Assembly (NCBI GenBank): GCA_002373975.1
Contig: DFKZ01000039.1
Span: forward strand, 1-64,000
Direction of reading: 5' to 3'
DNA length: 64,000 nucleotides
DNA from: Lachnospiraceae bacterium UBA3632
GTDB lineage: Bacteria; Bacillota; Clostridia; Lachnospirales; Lachnospiraceae
Shown: positions 32,504-41,344 of the stretch, piece after piece
Position numbering within the stretch: the first letter of the stretch is position 1
Layout: every line of letters starts with the position of its first letter
The notes under the pieces: model-generated
What the model was told of the DNA's origin: nothing
Databases searched by the model: none
Seen by the model: only the letters and a program-made list of their open reading frames with translations
Position numbers and translations under genes: made by a program

Positions 32504-34060
32504 TTAAGATACTTTTATTATCTGTGTGGCCACCTTTTCCTGAAATCTGATATCATGCTCAACCATCAGCATCGTGGGCGCATATTTTAAGATCAGCCTC
32601 TCTATCTGCATTCTTGAAAAAACATCTATGTAGTTAAGCGGTTCATCCCAGATATAAAGATGCGCCGGTGTGATAAGGCTTGCAGCAATAAGCACCTTCT
32701 TTTTCTGTCCTTCGGAAAAGTCCTTCATATCCTTTACGAACTGCTCGCGGCCGAAGTCAAGCTGCCTGAGCACGGTCAGAAACAGGCTTTCTTCAATTCC
32801 TCTCTTTTCGCTGAACTCCCTCAAGGTTCCCGAAAGAAAAGAAGTATCCTGACTGACATAGGAGATCACAAGGCCGGAGGCAACGTCAAAGGTTCCGGAA
32901 ACCAGCAGCTTTGAACCTGATCCCTGCCCTTCCCCGGAACCGGTCTTTTCCCCAAAGCCGTTTTTTTCGAGTACTGCCCGCAATATGCTCGACTTCCCGC
33001 ATCCGTTCTCTCCCGCAAGGATCACTCTTTCTCCTCTTTTTACCTGGAATCTGAGACCTTCAAAAAGGCATTCTTCCGCATCAGAATATCTGAGTGAAAG
33101 GTCGATGGCGTTTATAAGCACTTCCTTGTGATACTTAAGCGGCGCGATCTTAAGATCTCTCACTCTCTCTATATCCTGCAAAAGTCCCGTCTTTTCCTCG
33201 ATCTCGCGGTCTATACGCATCTCAAGCGACTTAACCCTCGACTGCATCTTTTTAGTCTTGGCGCCGATAAACGATCTGGTTGAGATGCTTCTGTCATGAT
33301 CCTTAATGGGGTCGAATCCTATCTTGGTCCTTTCGTTTTTATCGGCCCATCTCTCCGCCCTGTCCGCAGCAGTCTTAAGCTTTCCTATCTCCTTTAAATG
33401 CTTTTCGTTTTCCGCCTTTTTGAATGCGTCTGTCTTTTCTTTATTCTCCCACCAGGATGAAAAGTTTCCGCTTTGGACCTCCACGGTCTCGCGGTTAAAA
33501 ACAAGCATGTGATCGCAGACTCCGTCAAGCAGATCTCTGTCGTGGGAAACGAGAATAAATCCCTTTTTGGAGGCAAGATATTTCTTAACGATATCCCTTG
33601 CGGCTCCGTCCAGATGGTTGGTGGGCTCATCCACCAAAAGGAACTCATTTTCGGCTGCAAAAAGCACAGCCAGCATAACCCTTGTCCTCTCCCCAAAGCT
33701 GAGTGTCTTAAAGGGCCTGTACAGACATTCCGGGTCCATCCCCAGCTGATCCATCTGTATAAGGACCTGCCAGCTCTCGATCTGAGGCTTCCATCCCTCT
33801 ATCAGTTCCGAAGCCGTTTTTTCTTTATCCCGATCCGTGACGGAGTATGGGAAATAATCAAATCTTGTGTTGCTCACTATGCTTCCCTTGTACTCATATC
33901 TGCCCATAAAAAGATTAAGAAGCGTTGTCTTTCCCTTTCCGTTTCTGCCCACAAGTCCCAGCTTCCAATCCGTATCAATATTGAAACTTACATTCCTGAG
34001 CACGTCATCAAAGCTTCCTTCATAACAGAATGTAAGATCGCTAACCTGTATCTGTGCCAT
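32504..34060 (-). CDS. Lsa-type ABC-F ribosomal protection protein
   Basis: The 518-residue protein has two ABC domains and no membrane segments. Domain 1 has GRNGKGKTTLLNLF, LSFGERTRVMLAVLF and LLVDEPTNHLDGAA; domain 2 has GENGCGKSSILRAVL, FSEGQKKKVLIAASL and WDEPLNYIDVFSRMQIE. The last motif, NYID instead of NHLD followed by FSRMQIE, is the hallmark of Lsa/Vga-type resistance factors against lincosamides, streptogramin A and pleuromutilins. A Gly/Ser-rich insert (EKTGSGEGQGSGSK) lies in domain 2. The ATG at 34060 has GGAGGT 6 nt upstream; longer forms to 34102 lack support. Its ~355-nt leader suggests antibiotic-induced attenuation. Confidence 0.88.
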   Translation of the reverse strand: MAQIQVSDLTFCYEGSFDDVLRNVSFNIDTDWKLGLVGRNGKGKTTLLNLFMGRYEYKGSIVSNTRFDYFPYSVTDRDKEKTASELIEGWKPQIESWQVLIQMDQLGMDPECLYRPFKTLSFGERTRVMLAVLFAAENEFLLVDEPTNHLDGAARDIVKKYLASKKGFILVSHDRDLLDGVCDHMLVFNRETVEVQSGNFSSWWENKEKTDAFKKAENEKHLKEIGKLKTAADRAERWADKNERTKIGFDPIKDHDRSISTRSFIGAKTKKMQSRVKSLEMRIDREIEEKTGLLQDIERVRDLKIAPLKYHKEVLINAIDLSLRYSDAEECLFEGLRFQVKRGERVILAGENGCGKSSILRAVLEKNGFGEKTGSGEGQGSGSKLLVSGTFDVASGLVISYVSQDTSFLSGTLREFSEKRGIEESLFLTVLRQLDFGREQFVKDMKDFSEGQKKKVLIAASLITPAHLYIWDEPLNYIDVFSRMQIERLILKYAPTMLMVEHDIRFQEKVATQIIKVS

Positions 34061-34114
34061 TACACCACCTCCAGTCTGATAAGGCAAGACAGCGAGTCGC
34101 ATCCTCGCGGAGCG

Positions 34115-34163
34115 TTTTTTGCATTATTGGAAGGTTTTTCAAACCATCTCATAATGCAAAAAA
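34115..34163 (-). promoter_or_regulatory. Competing hairpin that captures the terminator U tract
   Basis: A perfect 13-bp pairing (34115-34127 with 34151-34163) uses the same U run that completes the terminator at 34163-34190. It can form only if the terminator tract is already transcribed, so it could stabilise readthrough. Confidence 0.55.
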
Positions 34164-34190
34164 ATCTGCCTTCGATGCCGAAAGCAGATT
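34158..34190 (-). terminator. Leader terminator upstream of the Lsa gene
   Basis: On the minus strand AATCTGCTTTCG pairs with CGAAGGCAGATT (12 bp with one G-U) around GCAT, followed by seven T residues. It lies ~100 nt before the Lsa start and ~225 nt after the predicted transcript start. Confidence 0.88.
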
Positions 34191-34365
34191 AATCGCACTA
34201 AATCAAAACCAAATATATGCCGGGATCGCTTCCCCGCAGTGAGTGGCTTCAAATGAACACGATAATCCAATCCGGCATACACAAACAACCCCAACGGGGC
34301 CTTTTGACCGGCGCATTTAAATGCTGATCCGATCGGTTAATGTTCGCAATTACCAAATCAAATTA

Positions 34366-34377
34366 TCAGTTCTTCAT
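34366..34377 (-). CDS. Three-codon upstream ORF (Met-Lys-Asn-stop) in the Lsa leader
   Basis: The minus strand reads ATG AAG AAC TGA about 40 nt after the predicted transcript start, preceded by GGTGAGGAA. The purine-rich stretch lies very close to the ATG, so initiation is plausible but not strong. Tiny uORFs of this kind serve as drug sensors in leaders of ABC-F resistance genes. Confidence 0.45.
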   Translation of the reverse strand: MKN

Positions 34378-34423
34378 TTCCTCACCAACACACAGGGTGT
34401 GCCTTTCTTTTATGATCAAGTGT

Positions 34424-34452
34424 AAAATAGCATACTTTTTCCCATAAGGCAA
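34424..34452 (-). promoter_or_regulatory. Promoter of the Lsa gene with palindrome over the -35
   Basis: TTGCCT (34447-34452) and TATTTT (34424-34429) with a 17-nt spacer and an extended TGC before the -10. The -35 is embedded in the palindrome ATAAGGC-AA-GCCTTAT at 34444-34459. Confidence 0.6.
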
Positions 34453-34481
34453 GCCTTATTTTGGAAAGCAGATTTACACTG

Positions 34482-35891
34482 TTATGATTTCTTATCTTTC
34501 TTTTTAAATATCTTTGACCTGAAAAGGAACAGGTTAAACACTACAAATATTCCCAGTATTGCAGCCATGCATATATACACCGCCTTATCGGAAGTGGGTG
34601 CATAGGACGCAAGGAGCATGATGGGGAATCCGCATACTATCGCGGGGAAGTTCTGATAAACAATGTTTTCCGAAACAGGGGTTTCAAATTCCGGATCAAC
34701 CTCACGCAGAAGGATGATACCGGTACTTGCGGTACCCGTAAGCATTCCGAACATGGCAAGGAACTGCTCGTTTTTGTATTCGGGGAAAAGCCTGTCGCTC
34801 ACAAACTTGATATATATAAATGTGACTATTGCTCCGATCACGCAGAGGACGCAGAGCACTCCTATATAGTTTGCAATGAGATCGATCTGAATCGCACCTA
34901 TTCCCGCCACGATCATAATATCAAAGGCAAATCCCGAAATACGGTTCAGGAGGAAATTGTTGATGTAATCCCTCTTCATGATACCCGTCTTGCGAAGAAG
35001 CCCTATTATAGCCTTCAGCACAACTCCCATAAGTGCGCCGAAGAGGAAATTGAATCCGTAGACCGTGGATTTAAGGCCTCCCACAAGATTCCCCAGAACG
35101 AACATGATCCCGTAGGCTCCCGCATAGCAGATGGCAATAAGTGCTATCTCCATGGTGATCTTGTCGATGGATTCGATCATTGGGATCTCTCCCTCGTCCT
35201 CTACAACCTCTCTATTGAGCTCATTAAGCTCTTTTCTGACTACAAGATCGCCTTTTTTTCTTTTGAAGTTAAGATAAATGACTCCGAGAATGCTGGCACT
35301 TAAAAACCCGAAAGCCGCTACGGTGAGTCCAAAGCTCTTTCCTCCGGTAAAGCCGTATGTCTCATAGATGCTTCCGTAGTTAAGAGCCTGACCGGTACCC
35401 TGACCGTATCCGAAGGCAAGTAAAAGTCCCGATGCTTTAAGAAGCTTTGGCAAAAAAATTGCGGAAATCGTGGTTATTACAAGCCCGAAAAACGCCTGTA
35501 CAAGATACGTGCTGACGGTGGTCAGACCGGTATTGATAACATCCCTTGTACGGGTTTTGCTCTTGCCCTTTGTTTTTCGTAATGTCATGGCTATGAATCC
35601 GACCGCAAGACAATGATAGGTAAGTATCTCAAGGATCTCTATTCCGCTCTTGTCGCTCCCTGCACTGAATATATCAAGATTAAACAGGTATTCCCCTGTG
35701 ACAGCTTTGACTATCATAGAGATTATCAGCAAAATTATTCCGCCCAGTACCGAAACCGGGACAAGAGATTTGTTCAGGAACCCTATCTTTCTCTTGATAA
35801 AGCTTGCAACTATCATACTTCCGAGAATAGTTGCCGCAAGGAGTACAAAAGACCATACCCCGCAATCGCTGAAACTGCCTCCGCTTGACAT
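34482..35891 (-). CDS. GltS-family sodium/glutamate symporter-like protein
   Basis: The 469-residue protein has about 11-12 membrane helices in two inverted halves, each with the glycine-rich reentrant segment typical of the ESS/GltS family (GYGQGTGQALNYG and MFGMLTGTASTGIILLREVDP). Family members import glutamate with Na+. Total length is slightly above the usual ~400 because of an ~30-residue cytosolic loop rich in Glu/Arg. It lies 12 nt after the plsC-like gene on the same strand. The substrate may differ from glutamate. Confidence 0.85.
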   Translation of the reverse strand: MSSGGSFSDCGVWSFVLLAATILGSMIVASFIKRKIGFLNKSLVPVSVLGGIILLIISMIVKAVTGEYLFNLDIFSAGSDKSGIEILEILTYHCLAVGFIAMTLRKTKGKSKTRTRDVINTGLTTVSTYLVQAFFGLVITTISAIFLPKLLKASGLLLAFGYGQGTGQALNYGSIYETYGFTGGKSFGLTVAAFGFLSASILGVIYLNFKRKKGDLVVRKELNELNREVVEDEGEIPMIESIDKITMEIALIAICYAGAYGIMFVLGNLVGGLKSTVYGFNFLFGALMGVVLKAIIGLLRKTGIMKRDYINNFLLNRISGFAFDIMIVAGIGAIQIDLIANYIGVLCVLCVIGAIVTFIYIKFVSDRLFPEYKNEQFLAMFGMLTGTASTGIILLREVDPEFETPVSENIVYQNFPAIVCGFPIMLLASYAPTSDKAVYICMAAILGIFVVFNLFLFRSKIFKKKDKKS

Positions 35892-35903
35892 TTTTGCATC
35901 CTC

Positions 35904-37055
35904 CTAAGCCTTGTATTTCTTTATCAGTAAATAATACAAAAATCCGGCAAATTTGTGTTTGTTATTATGGATCTCGTAATGGTTTCCGTCTTTTGTGGTA
36001 AAAAGAAGATAACCCTGAAGTATTATATCATAAAGAGATATCTCTGAGATAGGGATAATCGTATTTCCGACCTTCAGCTGCCGGGGGGTTATGGAAAGAG
36101 TTCCCCTGTCCACACATACCGTTTTATGCTCCGAACTGTAGCGGTTAAGGATCTGATCCTCATCGGAGGCAAGTACCGTATCATCATCAGCCTTCGGAAG
36201 GTCATTGATAAATTTTCTCTCCCATGCATCCCAGTCTCTCACATTATCAAACTCGAAACCTTCGCCGGAAAGCATTCCGTACTTGTCATATTTTCCGGAA
36301 AGGCCGCAGCTGCACCAAAACCTGTCACCACGCGACTTTAAGCTGTTAAGCTGTTTGCACTTGGGGCATGCCACAAGCTCAAACTCCAGTCCCTCGGCAA
36401 GCCGTCTTCCCTTATATGCGATATGTCTGTCCCTGTTCCATTCATAGGCATCCTCAAAAAGATCGCGGTTTATAGCCTCTCCGAATTCTTCCACAGACAT
36501 CTTTTTAAGCATTTCCGGGGTGTAGATATTTACGATCTCACCCTCCATATACCCTTTTCGCATGGTATAACCCCAGCGTGGGTGTGAGAAGTAGCCTCCG
36601 TGAAGGCGGTAGGTGATGACAGGAACATTAAATATCTTAAAGACCTTGGCAGTGGCCGGCTGGACGGAATCGGTGACGCCGTTGCCGCATCTTAATCCTT
36701 CCGCAAAAATACCTATACTGTGTCCGCCTTTCAAACGGCGCCCCATTTCCATAACTGTGGCGGCAGCCACGCTGGCCTTGGTCCTTCCGATGGGATCGAA
36801 TACAGCACGCAGAAGCCATGATGAAAACCCGGCTCTGAAGGTGTGCTCGCTCGCCACATAATAGATGTATTCCTTAAAGCTGCAGCTCAGAAAAAGAAAG
36901 TCAAGATTGGTCACGTGATTGCACACAATAATAAAGGGGCCTTTAATGTCTTGCATTTTGCCCCTTTTGAAATTAAACCGCAGCTTGAGAAACACCATTG
37001 CAAAAGGCTTGATGATCTCATATAAGATTTTGTGTCTTCTGTATCCGGGATTCAT
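35904..37055 (-). CDS. PlsC-like acyltransferase with C-terminal zinc ribbon
   Basis: The 383-residue protein has an N-terminal 1-acylglycerol-3-phosphate acyltransferase domain (about 20-220) with catalytic VCNHVTNLDFL and a variant substrate motif FAEGLRCGNG in place of FPEGTRS. A Cys4 zinc ribbon (CPKCKQ...WCSCGLS, about 233-255) and a ~120-residue C-terminal domain ending in alternating strands follow. The classical enzyme makes phosphatidic acid; the fused C-terminal region is unusual and its role unknown. It is the first of a two-gene unit with the GltS-like transporter. Confidence 0.85.
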   Translation of the reverse strand: MNPGYRRHKILYEIIKPFAMVFLKLRFNFKRGKMQDIKGPFIIVCNHVTNLDFLFLSCSFKEYIYYVASEHTFRAGFSSWLLRAVFDPIGRTKASVAAATVMEMGRRLKGGHSIGIFAEGLRCGNGVTDSVQPATAKVFKIFNVPVITYRLHGGYFSHPRWGYTMRKGYMEGEIVNIYTPEMLKKMSVEEFGEAINRDLFEDAYEWNRDRHIAYKGRRLAEGLEFELVACPKCKQLNSLKSRGDRFWCSCGLSGKYDKYGMLSGEGFEFDNVRDWDAWERKFINDLPKADDDTVLASDEDQILNRYSSEHKTVCVDRGTLSITPRQLKVGNTIIPISEISLYDIILQGYLLFTTKDGNHYEIHNNKHKFAGFLYYLLIKKYKA

Positions 37056-37080
37056 TCTGTACCGTCCGAATAACCTGTAT

Positions 37081-37578
37081 TTATGCCCATGGATCCTGGC
37101 TGGTGGGGATCCTTATTCCCGCAAGAAGCATCTGCTCCCAGAGGAACCATTCACCTGTGGAGGGCTTGTTCCTCAGAGTCACTGTTCTGGTGGAATCGGC
37201 TCCGCCGCTCTTAAGATCCATGATCTTATATCCATCCTCTGCGATGGGCGCTGCACTGTCCTTCATCCATACGGTGTAAGGAGTGCCCGGCTCATAGTTA
37301 TTATCGGGATTTGCTCCCGTGAAATATGAGCGTGCAAGATAATCCTTACCATCCATAAAACGGTCACGGATAAACTGCTTTTCCATATTGGAAAGAGGCC
37401 TCGGACCTCTTAAAAAGTCCAGCATCCTGTAGCATTCTTCCCTGTTCTCGGGGAACACATTAAGAGCGGCAACGGTAAGCGCCGCCACGCCTTCGGGCTT
37501 TTTAAGATCAGCTTCCGGAAGAGCCTTTAGCTCCTCAAGTGTCTTGGGCAGGCTGTTAAATGTAACATTATACTCCAT
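37081..37578 (-). CDS. DUF6935-like protein
   Basis: The 165-residue protein, without signal or membrane segment, opens with FNSLPKTLEELKALPEADL and includes GPRPLSNMEKQFIRDRFMDG and ARSYFTGANPDNNY. This resembles DUF6935 proteins common in Lachnospiraceae, named from memory. The function is unknown. AAAGGAGG precedes the start. It stands alone between the PlsC gene and an AT-rich island. Confidence 0.7.
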   Translation of the reverse strand: MEYNVTFNSLPKTLEELKALPEADLKKPEGVAALTVAALNVFPENREECYRMLDFLRGPRPLSNMEKQFIRDRFMDGKDYLARSYFTGANPDNNYEPGTPYTVWMKDSAAPIAEDGYKIMDLKSGGADSTRTVTLRNKPSTGEWFLWEQMLLAGIRIPTSQDPWA

Positions 37579-37593
37579 AGAAAACCTCCTTTT

Positions 37594-37658
37594 GCTACGC
37601 CCCTAACCGTAGCATTCATACACTTATTATTTTACCACCTAAACGGCTTAACAGACAA
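37594..37658 (-). promoter_or_regulatory. Promoter and leader hairpin of the DUF6935-like gene
   Basis: TTGTCT (37653-37658) and TAAAAT (37629-37634) with 18-nt spacing on the minus strand; a 6-bp hairpin GCTACG/CGTAGC (37594-37613) lies just before the ribosome binding site. Confidence 0.5.
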
Positions 37659-37782
37659 GCTTTCCGGCTTTATAAAATCCCCTATCCAACACTAAATACT
37701 TTATTAAAACAATTAGGAACCAGCGAAATGCTTTCCTTGGGTAAAGATGCCTTCACTACAATATAGAAACTTTTACACTTTA

Positions 37783-39564
37783 TTACCGCCTACGTATATA
37801 ATAACGATAATAATCTTCCTCAATTACCTTGTCCGCCCCATATTCATTCTCAATCCAATCCAAAAAATGATCATAATCCTTCATCCTGTAATCACTTCCA
37901 AACCATACTGCAACAGCAATAACATCCGGATATTTTTCTGGATTCTCCTCCCAATACTGTTCAAGAGAATCAACGTAATATGTCGGAGTAGAAATTGTAG
38001 TATAGCTCGCAATGTCAATGTCCTTGTTAAAGTAGCAAACAGAAGTGACATCCCATACCAGGACGCTATCCCCCTCTTTTATATATTTGTCCCAGTCTTC
38101 TTGCGCTTTTTCGTTGATATATCCTGTCATATATTCAGTAATAATCCCCTTTGCAACACCGGAATGGATAAACTTGTTTGCGGTCAAAACATTCCAGTTG
38201 TAACCATCATTGGACGAGTATGTGATACCTTTAAAGTAATTATTCGAAAAGGCAATAGCCAACAGAGAAATAACCACAACCTTCCGGAGCTTTGGATTCT
38301 TTCTATCTGCATATAAAAAGACAGACAAAAGTGAAATAATAACACCTGAGATACAATAAGGAATTGATGTGAAAATTGTTAAATTTGTCAAAGCAACAAC
38401 CGATACAAATCCTAAAATATTTATAATTATAAATCCAAAAAGGAGCTTGCTCGTATCTTCTTTTATTTGTTTTATCAATATAGCCATAGCGAGCGCAAAT
38501 ATCCAAAAATAATAAGCACGTTCGTAGCTGTGCATATATTCAAATATCCTAAATGTATAAAAAAATACTTGACCAATCGCTCCTAAAACAATAGCTGTAA
38601 GGCAAACAGCACAGAATGCATCCTTAAAGTACTTAAAGCTATGTCTTTTTAATACAACAATATATGTAAACACAATAAGAAAAGAAACTGTTCCTGTCAG
38701 CGCTGTAATTCCAACCAACGCTATTCCGCTTTCAAGATTTAACGTTCCTTTACTTATTTCCTCATAGTTGTGTGAGCCACATGCCCTTAATGCTTCTTGA
38801 ATATTGAATAGAATAGTATCAATTGACATGTATGAAAGTAGGTATCCAAAATAAAGCAATCCCAATAAAACCAAAGCGGTGGGATACAAAACTAACACTA
38901 CTTTAGGAATCTTTTTTTTATCGATTATGAGCATTGTGTATACAAAAGGAACAACTATTACGCATGTGGGATATGATAGTATAAGGCCAAATGAGAAAAA
39001 TGATAGCAGAATACTTAGAAAAACAAATCTTCCATTTTTTACATTATCATTTTCTGAAAGATGCATCTTTATTAGCACTATTATTATAAGCGTTATAAAC
39101 CATGCCATCATAATCGAGAATTCTGGAATTACACCGTCTTTGGGAAGAATTCCAAAATATATAATTCCGAGTATAAAGGATATTCTCCTCGGAACAAATG
39201 CGCAAAGCGCTCTGCAAAGAGAAAAAGCTATCGCACCATGAATAACTGTACCGATAATCTTACACCATAAAACAAGGTACGTAGTACCCCCTGTAAGCTT
39301 TATGAAGACTAATTCAATTAAGGATAAAAGAAAAGCCGATGTTTGGTGTGGATCCCAGACCTGCGAAAGCATTTTGTCTCCACGTATAAGGCGGTACGAC
39401 AAAGTCAAGGCATATTCTTCGTCCCGTTGAAGACCGACAAAGATGCACTTAATTGCGGCAATAAATGTGCCAATCGTAATTAAAATCATCACTATTCTGA
39501 CAAAGTTTTCAAATCTATCTTTATCAACAGTTTTACTCAACCCTTTTTTGCAATTCTTTAACAT
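37783..39564 (-). CDS. Polytopic GT-C-type membrane protein 1
   Basis: The 593-residue protein has about 12 membrane helices. The first external loop carries RDEEYALTLSYRLIRGDKML followed by WDPHQTSAFL, an acidic pair at the position used by GT39/ArnT-like lipid-linked sugar transferases. The soluble C-terminus (~110 residues) ends in RYYIRR. Codon use is AT-rich compared with flanking genes. It is similar throughout to the protein at 41345-43033, including EYMTGYI, SYTTIS and NPEKYPDVIAV motifs, so the two are paralogues. A role in decorating a surface glycan is inferred. Confidence 0.72.
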   Translation of the reverse strand: MLKNCKKGLSKTVDKDRFENFVRIVMILITIGTFIAAIKCIFVGLQRDEEYALTLSYRLIRGDKMLSQVWDPHQTSAFLLSLIELVFIKLTGGTTYLVLWCKIIGTVIHGAIAFSLCRALCAFVPRRISFILGIIYFGILPKDGVIPEFSIMMAWFITLIIIVLIKMHLSENDNVKNGRFVFLSILLSFFSFGLILSYPTCVIVVPFVYTMLIIDKKKIPKVVLVLYPTALVLLGLLYFGYLLSYMSIDTILFNIQEALRACGSHNYEEISKGTLNLESGIALVGITALTGTVSFLIVFTYIVVLKRHSFKYFKDAFCAVCLTAIVLGAIGQVFFYTFRIFEYMHSYERAYYFWIFALAMAILIKQIKEDTSKLLFGFIIINILGFVSVVALTNLTIFTSIPYCISGVIISLLSVFLYADRKNPKLRKVVVISLLAIAFSNNYFKGITYSSNDGYNWNVLTANKFIHSGVAKGIITEYMTGYINEKAQEDWDKYIKEGDSVLVWDVTSVCYFNKDIDIASYTTISTPTYYVDSLEQYWEENPEKYPDVIAVAVWFGSDYRMKDYDHFLDWIENEYGADKVIEEDYYRYYIRRR

Positions 39565-39650
39565 TTCCCACTTTCCAACTAACTATAGCTTAATATCCTT
39601 CTTCGAAATTAATGACAACCTAGTCCTATACAGTCACTGAGTTAAAGGTA

Positions 39651-41300
39651 TCAATGTAGTTTATAGATATTTATATTCCTATCGCCTGCAAGAAATACAG
39701 CCCCTTTCTTCATAAGGATTTTCTCCAATTCACACCCGGGAGCCACTCCAATATAACGACTCTGCAGATTTTCAAAGTTATTATATACTATGTCTTCATA
39801 TACAAGATTAATCCCATATGATGCAGGAATAGCATAATACTCACTATAACAAGTATTATCTTTGCCAAATGTCCATATAACGGTATTATCAAAGGATGGG
39901 ATATCTGTCGATAATACCATTTTATCAGACAGCTCTGCTTTTAATAAGCTCATCTCCTCTATTCTTTTGTTATCAGCATATGAGAGTTTGTACTCATACG
40001 GGATGTTGCCTTTCAGCAAAAAAAGTATCAATGTTAATCCCGCCAAGATAAACGGAATACCTTTCAATGGTATTTGATTTTTTTTACATTGCATTTCCCC
40101 TTCAATGAAAAATGGGAAAAGTACTATCGCACCAACAATAAAAATCAACGTGTGCCTACCACCAGGTTCTATTCTGTACATAAGTAAATCTGCAAGAATG
40201 AACGCTATCATCGAAATAATGTATATCCCCTCAAAAAAAAGCCAGGGCTTCATACACTCAAATCCTTCTTTTCCCTTACTTCGATCGTATTTATATCTTA
40301 CTATTTGGTATACCATGTGCCCCGCCAATACAGCCGTGAAAACCAGGAATAATAAGTAATAAAGACCCGCTGCATAGAACGTCTTTTCAGAAAACGCTTC
40401 CACAATCATATTATAAACTGCATACATCGAAGTATAAATCTTACCAAAGAAATAGGTGAATCCATAAATCGGCCCCCCATTAATAAAAGACCTTATCCAA
40501 TCTGTATAAAACAGTTCTTCAGTATACTCAGCTGTAAAGTTCTTTGAGATAAAGACATACAAAACAGATGTAGCAGTAATCAAGCCTGAAGTGACTATGA
40601 TAGGAACAAAAAATAAAGATTTCTTTATCTCACGTTTTCTTTTGATATTATTAGTCCACAAATACAAGGGCATCAAAAACAGTACTATCAAGTATGGTCT
40701 CATACAGGTCATCAGACAAACACACATATATATTACTGACAATAAAGCTGCTGTGCTCTTTTTTTTGATTCCCCGAATGCACAAAGCGGCATAAACAATC
40801 ATTAATGCAAACATTTCCGGCTCGGGAATGCAGGAAAGCAAATACCGTGGAAAAGGCTTCAACGCAACTAAAAACAGGACAATTATGATTGTTTTCTGTT
40901 TATCAATTTCAGTAAAAAACGCAAAAAAAACCAGTGCTAAAGAAACAGCAACTATGTTGCTGATAAAAGGACTGATCAATCCCCAGCCAAATAATTTCCC
41001 ATATAGTATCCACTGTAGCAGGAGCAAAGGACTCCATGATGCGAATGAGAGCATTTTCGCATGTGATTCATTGAAGCCATAAAAGCCAGCCGGATAACCT
41101 CTATCAAGGATTGCTTCTGTCATTTTATAATACATTAATTCATCATTCCATCCTGAATCCGGAAGAAACAAAGTCCTGAATGACCCCCCGTCAATCAAGC
41201 AATATAGAAATGGCAGAATTAAAGGTATACACCCAAGGACTATCGCACATATCGTAGTCTCTACTTTTTTACTTTTTGAGGATTGGTAATTCATCATCAT
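39651..41300 (-). CDS. Polytopic GT-C-type membrane protein 2
   Basis: The 549-residue protein has about 11-12 membrane helices. Its first external loop contains DSGWNDELMYYKMTEAILDRGYPAG, with Asp/Glu near the expected catalytic position, and the C-terminus is a short soluble domain (RYIGVAPGCELEKIL). The overall plan matches GT-C fold transferases, but it is not closely similar to its two neighbours. It lies between them in the same orientation and shares their AT-rich composition. The substrate is unknown. Confidence 0.65.
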   Translation of the reverse strand: MMMNYQSSKSKKVETTICAIVLGCIPLILPFLYCLIDGGSFRTLFLPDSGWNDELMYYKMTEAILDRGYPAGFYGFNESHAKMLSFASWSPLLLLQWILYGKLFGWGLISPFISNIVAVSLALVFFAFFTEIDKQKTIIIVLFLVALKPFPRYLLSCIPEPEMFALMIVYAALCIRGIKKKSTAALLSVIYMCVCLMTCMRPYLIVLFLMPLYLWTNNIKRKREIKKSLFFVPIIVTSGLITATSVLYVFISKNFTAEYTEELFYTDWIRSFINGGPIYGFTYFFGKIYTSMYAVYNMIVEAFSEKTFYAAGLYYLLFLVFTAVLAGHMVYQIVRYKYDRSKGKEGFECMKPWLFFEGIYIISMIAFILADLLMYRIEPGGRHTLIFIVGAIVLFPFFIEGEMQCKKNQIPLKGIPFILAGLTLILFLLKGNIPYEYKLSYADNKRIEEMSLLKAELSDKMVLSTDIPSFDNTVIWTFGKDNTCYSEYYAIPASYGINLVYEDIVYNNFENLQSRYIGVAPGCELEKILMKKGAVFLAGDRNINIYKLH

Positions 41301-41344
41301 ACTCCGCAGGCATGGATCCCACTATCTTGCCCCTAACAGTCCAT

